The translations under genes were made by a program, and so were the position numbers. Source: Gemmatimonadota bacterium (GTDB lineage: Bacteria; Gemmatimonadota; Gemmatimonadetes; Longimicrobiales; Gaopeijiaceae). From it: a DNA stretch of 5,172 bases. The notes under the pieces are model-generated. The model was given only the letters and a program-made list of their open reading frames with translations, was not told the origin of the DNA and did no database searches. The stretch is taken from contig RFGQ01000115.1 in the NCBI GenBank assembly GCA_003695865.1, positions 1 through 5,172 on the forward strand, read 5' to 3'. Every line of letters begins with the position of its first letter. The stretch's first letter is position 1. Below are positions 1 to 5,172 of the stretch, piece by piece.

Positions 1-606
1 GAGCGGCTCGCCCGCGCGCTCGACCTGGTGAGGGACGGCCGGCTCGAAGAGGCCGCGCGAGTCTATCGGGGCCTGCTCGCCGACCACCCCGACCACCCCC
101 GCGCGCTCGCGGGCCTCGGCCACGTGCTGCGTTCGCTCGGAGAGCTGGAGCCGGCCATCGAGGCGCTCGGCGCGGCCGCGCGCATCGAGCCCGGCGTGGC
201 CGAGGTGCACCTGGCGCTCGGGCGAGCGCTCGCCGACGCCGGCCGCTTCGACGAGGCCGAGGAGCACCTTCGCGCCGCCCAGCGCGCCGCCCCGGGCGAC
301 GTGGAGGTGCGGGCGGCGCTCGGCATTCTGGCCTTCCGGCGGGGCCTCTACGAGCAGGCCGAGGCGGCGCTCGGCGCCGTGTGTGCCCGTGACCCGTCGC
401 ACGCGGCCGCGCATCTGTACCGGGGCGAGGCGCTCAACCGCCTCGGCCGTGTGGACGAGGCGCTCGACGTGCTGCTGCGCGCGGTCGACCTGGATCCGGC
501 GAACGCGCGCGCCTACCAGACGATGGGCATGCTGTACGACAAGAAGGGCCTGCCCGAGCAGGCGGCCGAGATGTATCGGCGCGCGCGGGAGCGCTCGCGG
601 TCGTGA
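1..606 (+). CDS. Tetratricopeptide-repeat protein, 3' part (start lies upstream of the window)
   Basis: The reading frame is open from the first base to the TGA at 604-606, giving 201 visible residues. They form six TPR units in exact 34-residue register: residues 1-30 (cut at the front), 31-64, 65-98, 99-132, 133-166 and 167-200. Five of the units close on a proline (30, 64, 98, 132, 166), and each shows the small/large pattern of TPR helices, for example A-x-x-x-L-G-R-x-D-E-A in unit five. TPR superhelices bind peptides or partner proteins; no enzyme domain is visible. A GTG at 28-30 could be read as a start, but it falls inside helix A of the first repeat, so the true start is upstream. 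There is no signal peptide in view; a cytoplasmic scaffold role is likely, but an upstream signal or membrane segment cannot be excluded. The stop overlaps the next start by four bases. The family is certain, the function is not. Confidence 0.9.
   Translation, partial: ERLARALDLVRDGRLEEAARVYRGLLADHPDHPRALAGLGHVLRSLGELEPAIEALGAAARIEPGVAEVHLALGRALADAGRFDEAEEHLRAAQRAAPGDVEVRAALGILAFRRGLYEQAEAALGAVCARDPSHAAAHLYRGEALNRLGRVDEALDVLLRAVDLDPANARAYQTMGMLYDKKGLPEQAAEMYRRARERSRS
587..591 (+). promoter_or_regulatory. Probable ribosome binding site for the macro-like gene
   Basis: GGGAG lies inside the end of the TPR gene, 11 bases before the GTG at 603. It is a moderate match at slightly long spacing. 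With the GTGA overlap it supports re-initiation by ribosomes finishing the TPR gene. Confidence 0.4.
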
Positions 607-1124
607 TCCGGGTGGTCGTGGCCGACCTGGCCACCGTGCGGGCCGAAGCGCTGCTGCGCCCCGTCAGCGCCGAGCTGGAGGCGGTCACCGCGGCGGGACG
701 CCGCCTCGAGACCGCCGCCGGCGAGGCGGTGGCCGAGCGGGTGCGCGCGGTCGGTGAGTTCCCCGTCGGCGGCGCGTTTCTGACGCCGGCCGGTGAGCTC
801 CCCGCGAGCTTTCTCATCCATGTGGTCGTCCAGTCGGCCGAGGAACCGGCGAGTGCGGCAGGGGTTCGACGGGCGCTGACGAACGGTCTCAGGCAGGCGC
901 AGCAGTGGGGCGTCTCGTCGCTGGGGCTGCCACTGCTGGGTACCACGGCGGGTGCGCTCGACGCCGAGGCGGCCGGCCGCGTGCTCGCCGAGGCGCTGCG
1001 CGACACGGTCGGCGGCGACGCGCTCGAGGTGACCGTTGCGGTCGACGGCGACTACGAGCGCTCGGTGGTGGTCGCCGCCCTGACGGCGGTGGGCCTCGAC
1101 GCGGGAGGGCAGGACGATGCGTAG
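603..1124 (+). CDS. Divergent macro-domain-like protein
   Basis: This 173-residue protein is about the size of a stand-alone macro domain, a fold that binds ADP-ribose and related nucleotides and sometimes removes ADP-ribose or acetyl groups. Matches run in order: a first strand ending in A-D-L (residues 7-9) where the family has G-D-I; V-G-G-A-F-L-T-P-A-G-E-L-P-A (55-68) followed by L-I-H-V-V-V (71-76), like the family's GxAxxTxGxxLPxxxIIH; S-L-G-L-P-L-L-G-T-T-A-G (106-117), like the second phosphate-binding loop; and a last strand/helix V-T-V-A-V-D-G-D-Y (143-151). The family's NPAN and GGG segment is not recognisable: residues 19-23 read R-P-V-S-A and no glycine triplet follows. Asp8, in the position of the adenine-contacting Asp, is kept. 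It may therefore bind a nucleotide-like ligand without the usual hydrolase activity. The GTG start is chosen because it gives the four-base overlap with the TPR stop and begins directly on the first strand. The assignment comes from reading motifs, not from a profile search. Confidence 0.7.
   Translation: MIRVVVADLATVRAEALLRPVSAELEAVTAAGRRLETAAGEAVAERVRAVGEFPVGGAFLTPAGELPASFLIHVVVQSAEEPASAAGVRRALTNGLRQAQQWGVSSLGLPLLGTTAGALDAEAAGRVLAEALRDTVGGDALEVTVAVDGDYERSVVVAALTAVGLDAGGQDDA
1103..1108 (+). promoter_or_regulatory. Ribosome binding site for the transglutaminase-like gene
   Basis: GGGAGG, inside the end of the macro-like gene, lies eight bases before the ATG at 1117. Both the match and the spacing are good, and they fix that start in spite of the eight-base overlap. 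Confidence 0.65.
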
Positions 1125-2661
1125 ACGCGTGCTCGGAGGCGCCATTCTGGCCCTGTGGGTGGGCATGGTGGGCTGGCAGGTGCGCCGCGAGTACTTCGCG
1201 CCGGACTACGCGCGACTGGCCGAGGCGGCGATGGCGCTGGCGCCGGGCGTGAACTTCTACAACCTGCGCATGGGCGAGCGCACGGTGGGGCAGGCGACCT
1301 CGCGTCTCGACACCATCCCCGACGAGCGGGGCGGGGGCTTTCAGCTCGAAGATCTCATGATCCTCGACCTCCCGGCCCTCGGCCAGACCGGTTCGGCGGT
1401 CGCGCGTACCAACGTCAAGCTGTCTCCGGCCCTGGTCATGGAGTCGTTCGAGTTCACGCTCGACTCCGAGGTGGGCCGCTTCGCGGCGCGTGGGCGGCTC
1501 GACCCCGACTCCACCTTGCGCGTTACGATCGACGCGGGCGGGGGCGAGCAGGAGGTGTCGTACCGCCTCGCCGAGCCGCCGATCTTTTCGGCCGTGCTGC
1601 CCATCCGCATCGCCATGGCGGGTGAGCTCGAGGTGGGGCGTACGTTGCGCCTTCCCGTGTTCGATCCGTCCACGCTCTCCACGCGCCCGGTCGAGATCCG
1701 TGTGCTCGCCCACGACACGCTCGTCGTGCCCGACTCAGCCGCCCTCGACCCGGCTTCCGGGCGTTGGACACCCGCGCGCTACGACTCCATCCCCGTGTGG
1801 CGCATCGCCGAAGTGCACGGAGGCACGCAGGTCGAGAGCTGGATCGACGACGACGGCCGCATCGTGAAGGCGTCGAGCCCCCTCGGGTTCACGATGGAGA
1901 AGACCGAGTACGAGCTCGCCCGCCAGGCGCAGGAAGACGCGCGCGGGCTCTCGACGCTGGCCATCGACGACGACGTGATCCTGCGCACCGCCATCGCGAG
2001 CAACGTCGACCTGGGCGAGGTGGGCGAACACGACGAGCTGCGTTTCCGCCTGAGCGGCGTCGACCTGTCGGGCTTCCAACTCGACGGCGGCCGCCAGCAA
2101 CTGCGGGGCGACACGCTCATCGTGCGCCGCGAGCCGTGGCAGGCGCTCGACCCGGGCTACTCGCTGCCCTACAAGACGATGGATCTGCGCGAGGAGCTCG
2201 AGCCCGAGCCCCTCATCCAGTCCGACGACCCGCGCATCATCGACGCCGCGCGCCAGATCGTGGGGCGCTGGACCCGCGATCCGCGCGTGGCCGCCGCGCG
2301 GCTGGAGCGGGCCGTACACCAGCGCCTCGAGAAGACCGTGACCTTCTCGGTGCCCAGCGCGGTGCAGGTGCTCGAGACCGAGCAGGGCGACTGTAACGAG
2401 CACACGGTGCTCTATGTCGCGCTGGCCCGCGCGCTGGGGCTGCCGGCCCGCACCGCCGTGGGGCTGGTCTACCTGAACGGCGCCTTCTTCTACCACGCCT
2501 GGCCCGAGGTGTGGCTGGGCGAGTGGGTGGCGGTCGATCCCACGTTCGGTCAGGCACCCGCCGACGCGGCGCACATCCGCTTCGTCATCGGCGGCCTCGC
2601 GCAGCAGGTGGAGATCATCCGCCTGATCGGACGACTCGACATCGAGGTGCTGGACGGATGA
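1117..2661 (+). CDS. Membrane-anchored transglutaminase-like domain protein
   Basis: The product has 514 residues. It begins M-R-R-R followed by a hydrophobic stretch (about residues 5-20) with no lipobox or clear cleavage site, so it is probably a signal anchor that places the rest outside the cytoplasmic membrane. Residues about 45-270 look beta-rich and carry no motif I can name with confidence. The C-terminal part (about 370-490) is a transglutaminase-like (papain-fold) domain: G-D-C-N-E-H-T with Cys426, then Y-H-A-W-P-E with His460, then W-V-A-V-D-P-T-F-G-Q with Asp474, the expected Cys-His-Asp triad in the expected order and spacing. In bacteria such domains mostly act as proteases, amidases or peptide cross-linking enzymes rather than classical transglutaminases. 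The ATG is supported by a good ribosome binding site and by the anchor that follows at once. The gene overlaps the macro-like gene by eight bases and stands directly before an ABC exporter, suggesting work on the exported substrate or the envelope. The fold is secure; the substrate is unknown. Confidence 0.92.
   Translation: MRRRVLGGAILALWVGMVGWQVRREYFAPDYARLAEAAMALAPGVNFYNLRMGERTVGQATSRLDTIPDERGGGFQLEDLMILDLPALGQTGSAVARTNVKLSPALVMESFEFTLDSEVGRFAARGRLDPDSTLRVTIDAGGGEQEVSYRLAEPPIFSAVLPIRIAMAGELEVGRTLRLPVFDPSTLSTRPVEIRVLAHDTLVVPDSAALDPASGRWTPARYDSIPVWRIAEVHGGTQVESWIDDDGRIVKASSPLGFTMEKTEYELARQAQEDARGLSTLAIDDDVILRTAIASNVDLGEVGEHDELRFRLSGVDLSGFQLDGGRQQLRGDTLIVRREPWQALDPGYSLPYKTMDLREELEPEPLIQSDDPRIIDAARQIVGRWTRDPRVAAARLERAVHQRLEKTVTFSVPSAVQVLETEQGDCNEHTVLYVALARALGLPARTAVGLVYLNGAFFYHAWPEVWLGEWVAVDPTFGQAPADAAHIRFVIGGLAQQVEIIRLIGRLDIEVLDG
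2644..2648 (+). promoter_or_regulatory. Shine-Dalgarno-like site before the possible 17-codon ORF
   Basis: GAGGT lies nine bases before the ATG at 2658, inside the last codons of the transglutaminase-like gene. It is a better site than anything directly before the ATPase start at 2708, where only a weak CCGGA-type stretch is seen. It may serve the mini-ORF or be a chance result of the codons there. Confidence 0.35.
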
Positions 2662-2711
2662 CCCCCCGCCTGCGCCGTACTCTTCGATCCCCGTACACCG
2701 GACGCGCATGA
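2658..2711 (+). CDS. Possible 17-codon coupling ORF between the transglutaminase-like gene and the ATPase
   Basis: ATG at 2658 to TGA at 2709-2711 encodes 17 residues, basic and arginine-rich, starting M-T-P-R-L-R-R. Its start shares ATGA with the stop of the gene before it, and its stop shares ATGA with the start of the ATPase gene, so it spans exactly the only intergenic gap (2662-2707) of the operon. A GAGGT site lies nine bases upstream. Against it, its third codon positions are less biased to G/C than in the large genes, and the same frame is open by chance from before 2658. If translated, it would more likely carry ribosomes across the gap than make a functional peptide. Confidence 0.3.
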   Translation: MTPRLRRTLRSPYTGRA

Positions 2712-3562
2712 GCGAACTCGACCGACTGGCCCAACGCGTGGACGCGCAGATCGCCTCCCTCATGGAGGGGCGCGTGGGACCCGACGCACACCCCGAGATG
2801 CTCAGGCTCGAGGGAGTGGTGAAGCGCTATGGCAGCTTCACGGCCGTGAAGGGCATCGACATGGTCGTTCCGCGGGGCGAGATCTTCGGGTTCCTGGGGC
2901 CGAACGGGGCCGGCAAGACGACCACCATCCGCATGGTCGCCGGCGTGCTCGATCCCAGCGAGGGGAGGCTGCTGGTCGGCGGGGACGACATCGGCAAGGA
3001 TCCGGTGTCGGCCAAGCGACGCCTGGGCTACATCCCGGACCGGCCCTACCTGTACGAGAAGCTCACCGGCGGCGAGTTCCTGCGCTTCGTGGCCGGGCTG
3101 TGGGGCGGGGACCTGCAGGCGGCCGAGGAGCGCGGCGATGCCCTGCTCGAGCTCTTCTCGCTCCGCGAGTGGAAGGACGAACTCATCGAGAGCTACTCGC
3201 ACGGCATGCGTCAGAAGCTGCTCATCACCTCGGCGCTCGTGCACCAGCCCGAACTGATCGTGGTCGACGAGCCCATGGTGGGGCTCGACCCGCGTTCGGC
3301 CCGCATCCTCAAAGACCTGTTCCGCGCCTACGTGAACCACGGCGGGACCGTCTTTCTGTCGAGCCACACGCTCGAGGTGGTCGAGGCCGTGTGCGACCGC
3401 ATCGCGATCATCCGCGAGGGCGAGGTGATCGCGCAGGGCACGATGGACGAACTGCGGGCCCAGCTCGACGCCGGCGGGGCCCACCTCGAGGAGCTGTTCC
3501 TCAAGGTGACGGGCAACGAAGACATGGCCGACGTGGTGGCCGGCCTGAGGGAGAGCGCGTGA
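2708..3562 (+). CDS. ABC transporter ATP-binding protein
   Basis: This 284-residue nucleotide-binding subunit powers an ABC-2-type exporter at the inner face of the membrane. In order: Walker A G-P-N-G-A-G-K-T (residues 64-71), signature Y-S-H-G-M-R-Q-K (163-170), Walker B L-I-V-V-D-E-P (183-189) with the catalytic Glu188, D-loop G-L-D-P (192-195), and the switch His220 in S-S-H. The Q-loop region reads G-Y-I-P-D-R-P-Y-L-Y-E-K-L-T, with Asp111 where many relatives have Gln. About 30 residues precede the usual family start; they look like an amphipathic helix (M-S-E-L-D-R-L-A-Q-R) plus linker. The start at 2708 is preferred because of the ATGA overlap and because codons from 2708 on already show the G/C-ending bias. 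ATGs at 2762 and 2798 are possible alternatives; neither has a strong ribosome binding site. The stop overlaps the permease start by four bases. ATPase identity is certain; the substrate is unknown. Confidence 0.96.
   Translation: MSELDRLAQRVDAQIASLMEGRVGPDAHPEMLRLEGVVKRYGSFTAVKGIDMVVPRGEIFGFLGPNGAGKTTTIRMVAGVLDPSEGRLLVGGDDIGKDPVSAKRRLGYIPDRPYLYEKLTGGEFLRFVAGLWGGDLQAAEERGDALLELFSLREWKDELIESYSHGMRQKLLITSALVHQPELIVVDEPMVGLDPRSARILKDLFRAYVNHGGTVFLSSHTLEVVEAVCDRIAIIREGEVIAQGTMDELRAQLDAGGAHLEELFLKVTGNEDMADVVAGLRESA
3547..3553 (+). promoter_or_regulatory. Ribosome binding site for the permease gene
   Basis: GAGGGAG ends five bases before the GTG at 3559, inside the end of the ATPase gene. It supports the GTG start and the coupled translation of the two transporter subunits. 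Confidence 0.55.
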
Positions 3563-5172
3563 GCGCGGGTGTGCTCTGGCTGCTGCGCCCCAAGGTGCGT
3601 TCCAAGCTCAACGCCTCGCGTACCGAAGTGGGCCGCATCTTCAAGTGGAGCCTGCTCGGCTTCGTCGGCGTGCTGTTCTGGGCGTTCATCTTCGGCGTGA
3701 TCTTCCGCATGCTGCTCTATTTCCGCAGCGCGCAGGGGATCGGCGACGCGCTCGCGGGCAAGCTGCTGGGGCTGGCCCTGCTCACGTTCCTGATGATCCT
3801 GCTCCTCTCGAACGTGATCACGGCGCTGAGCACCTTCTTCCTGTCGAAAGACATGGAACTGCTCACGGCGGCGCCCGTGGACGGCGTGAAGCTCTACGGG
3901 GCCCGCCTCGCGGAGACGATCGTCGACTCGAGCTGGATGGTCGTGCTGATGGTGGTGCCCCTCTTCGCGGCCTACGGCGTGATCTACCGGGCCGGATGGG
4001 ACTTCTACCTTCTCGCGGCCGCCACGCTGGTGCCCTACCTGCTGCTGCCCGCCGTCGTGGGCACGGCCTTCACGCTCGTGCTGGTCAACGTCTTTCCGGC
4101 ACGGCGCACACGCGACCTGCTGGCGCTGATCGGGCTCTTTTCGGCTGCGGGCGTGGTCGTGCTCTTCCGCTTCCTGCGCCCCGAGCGGCTGGTGCGCCCC
4201 GAGGAGTTCCGCGACCTGGTCGACTTCATGGCGGTGCTGCGCACCCCGACGTCGCCCTGGCTCCCCAACGAGTGGGCCTCGCACGCGCTGATGTCGCACC
4301 TGAACGGCGTGTTCGACGCGTTTCCGCTGGCGCTGCTGTGGTCGACGGCCGCGGCGTTCTTCGTGATGGGCGCGTGGCTGCACCAGCGCTTTTTCCGCAG
4401 CGGCTTCACGCGGGCCCAGGAGGGGGCCGAGCGCCGCGAGGGCCGCCACCGCGGGCGCGTGATCGAGCGCCTGCTCCGCCGCCGCAGCCCGGCCACCCGC
4501 GAGCTCGTGGCCAAAGAGGTGCGCGTCTTCCTGCGCGACACCACGCAGTGGTCGCAGCTCATCCTGCTGGCGGTGCTCGTCGTCGTCTACGTCTACAACA
4601 TCAAGGTGTTGCCGCTGTACACCGGCGAGCAGATAAGCTTCTTCCTCATCAATCTGGTGTCCTTCCTGAACCTGGGTCTGGCCGGATTCGTGATCGCGGC
4701 CATCGCCGCCCGCTTCGTGTTCCCCGCCATGTCGCTCGAGGGCCGCATGGCGTGGCTGCTGCGTTCGTCGCCGCTCGATGTGGCGCAGTTGTTCCGCGTG
4801 AAGTACTGGGTGGGCACCGTGCCGCTGCTGCTCGTGGCGCTGCCCCTGATCGTGGCGACCAACCTGATCCTGCAGGCCACGCCGCTGGTGCTCGGGGTCA
4901 CCACCGTGGCCATGGTGGGCATGACCATGGCGATCACCGCGCTGGCGCTCGGCTTCGGTGCGCTCTACCCGAACTTCGAGACCGAGAACACCGCCGAGAT
5001 CCCCACCTCGTTCGGCGGGCTGCTCTTCATGATGTCGGCCGTGCTCTACATGGGCGGCGTGATCCTCGCGCTCGGCTGGCCGCTCTACCTCTACGTGTCG
5101 TCAGGCCTCGCGGGCGCCGGCGGGGCGGCGGCCGCGCTGCTGCCCGGCGCGGCTGCCGGGGCGGGCGGGGGC
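3559..5172 (+). CDS. ABC exporter permease subunit, 3' end not in the window
   Basis: The frame is open from GTG 3559 to the last base, 538 residues with no stop. It is a polytopic membrane protein with hydrophobic segments at about residues 30-54, 67-95, 124-144, 149-178, 186-205, 255-274, 332-351, 362-385, 418-440, 442-468 and 483-510. The two halves resemble each other: S-K-D-M-E-L-L-T-A-A-P-V (96-107) matches S-L-E-G-R-M-A-W-L-L-R-S-S-P-L (392-406), each followed by two long hydrophobic segments. They are joined by a charged, arginine-rich cytoplasmic linker (about 278-330). The S-x-D-x-x-x-L-x-x-x-P feature before a coupling helix is typical of large ABC-2-like putative exporters. It surely pairs with the ATPase just upstream, whose stop overlaps its start by four bases. 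The visible end (about 517-538) is almost all Ala and Gly, which is odd. Transporter role is secure; substrate and direction are inferred. Confidence 0.9.
   Translation, partial: MSAGVLWLLRPKVRSKLNASRTEVGRIFKWSLLGFVGVLFWAFIFGVIFRMLLYFRSAQGIGDALAGKLLGLALLTFLMILLLSNVITALSTFFLSKDMELLTAAPVDGVKLYGARLAETIVDSSWMVVLMVVPLFAAYGVIYRAGWDFYLLAAATLVPYLLLPAVVGTAFTLVLVNVFPARRTRDLLALIGLFSAAGVVVLFRFLRPERLVRPEEFRDLVDFMAVLRTPTSPWLPNEWASHALMSHLNGVFDAFPLALLWSTAAAFFVMGAWLHQRFFRSGFTRAQEGAERREGRHRGRVIERLLRRRSPATRELVAKEVRVFLRDTTQWSQLILLAVLVVVYVYNIKVLPLYTGEQISFFLINLVSFLNLGLAGFVIAAIAARFVFPAMSLEGRMAWLLRSSPLDVAQLFRVKYWVGTVPLLLVALPLIVATNLILQATPLVLGVTTVAMVGMTMAITALALGFGALYPNFETENTAEIPTSFGGLLFMMSAVLYMGGVILALGWPLYLYVSSGLAGAGGAAAALLPGAAAGAGGG
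4390..4548 (+). other. Arginine-rich cytoplasmic linker joining the two permease halves
   Basis: Residues about 278-330 of the permease contain no membrane segment and are dense in Arg and Glu (for example E-R-R-E-G-R-H-R-G-R at 291-300 and R-L-L-R-R-R at 304-309). By the positive-inside rule this loop lies in the cytoplasm, where it could touch the ATPase. It marks the border between the two similar halves. Confidence 0.6.
5113..5172 (+). repeat. Extremely GC-rich Ala/Gly low-complexity tail
   Basis: The last 60 bases consist almost only of G and C, with short GGC/GCG-like units and several possible hairpins. In the permease frame they encode nearly pure Ala and Gly. It may be a genuine flexible or weakly hydrophobic end, or a place where sequence quality falls at an assembly edge. 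Confidence 0.5.

Noticed and set aside
28..30. GTG as the real start of the TPR gene
   Set aside because: It lies within helix A of a TPR unit whose first residues are coded upstream in the same open frame, so the gene begins before the window.
1..606. DNA-level tandem repeat
   Set aside because: The repetition is at protein level (TPR units with diverged codons); no near-identical DNA repeats, CRISPR-like spacing or mobile-element ends are visible.
889..1713. Antisense open frame across the macro-like and transglutaminase-like genes
   Set aside because: Low-complexity charged product with Arg/Pro runs and no motif; explained by the codon bias of the + strand genes.
1764..2396. Second + strand frame inside the transglutaminase-like gene
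   Set aside because: An Arg/Ala-rich shadow frame that overlaps fully with a gene supported by domain content and start signals.
2662..2707. Promoter or terminator in the gap before the ATPase gene
   Set aside because: Only 46 bases, no convincing -35/-10 pair and no hairpin followed by a T-run; the neighbours look like one transcript.
1735..2763. Long antisense open frame (342 codons) opposite the transglutaminase-like gene
   Set aside because: Composition is His/Arg/Ala/Gly-rich with no recognisable fold, and it mirrors a gene with a verified catalytic triad. Long antisense frames are expected in DNA this rich in GC.
3328..4449. Long antisense open frame (373 codons) across the ATPase and permease
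   Set aside because: The Gln/His/Glu/Arg-rich product is typical of the reverse complement of hydrophobic membrane-protein codons; it crosses the border of two clear genes.

Overview
The window is a very GC-rich stretch of bacterial chromosome, roughly 70% G+C by eye, with strongly G/C-ending codons. All five protein genes lie on the + strand and are packed end to end, so it reads as the inside of one operon: neither the first gene's start nor the last gene's stop is present. High GC, the gene content and a membrane-anchored enzyme beside an ABC exporter would fit a Gram-negative lineage such as Gemmatimonadota or Myxococcota. That placement is an inference from style only; no marker gene is present.

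Layout: (1) 1-606, the 3' part of a tetratricopeptide-repeat (TPR) protein with six 34-residue repeats in perfect register. (2) 603-1124, a small divergent macro-domain-like protein, joined to gene 1 by a GTGA stop/start overlap. (3) 1117-2661, a 514-residue membrane-anchored protein with a beta-rich N-terminal region and a C-terminal transglutaminase-like domain with an apparent Cys-His-Asp triad. It overlaps gene 2 by 8 bases. (4) 2658-2711, a possible 17-codon ORF that bridges the only gap in the operon by ATGA overlaps at both ends. (5) 2708-3562, an ABC transporter ATPase. (6) 3559-5172, a large multi-spanning ABC permease/exporter subunit, joined by another GTGA overlap and still open at the window edge. 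No RNA genes, mobile elements, CRISPR arrays, convincing promoters or terminators were seen.

How they may work together: genes 5 and 6 clearly form an ATP-driven membrane exporter. The permease looks internally duplicated, so one chain could supply both halves of the channel. The transglutaminase-like protein is predicted to sit on the outer face of the same membrane and could process or modify a peptide or cell-wall substrate linked to the transporter. The TPR protein and the macro-like protein are probably cytoplasmic, with assembly/scaffold and nucleotide-like ligand-binding roles respectively. The substrate of the system cannot be read from the sequence. The points most worth a second look are the macro-like fold with its canonical loop 1 residues lost, the two-half permease, the mini-ORF bridge and the ATPase without a Q-loop glutamine.
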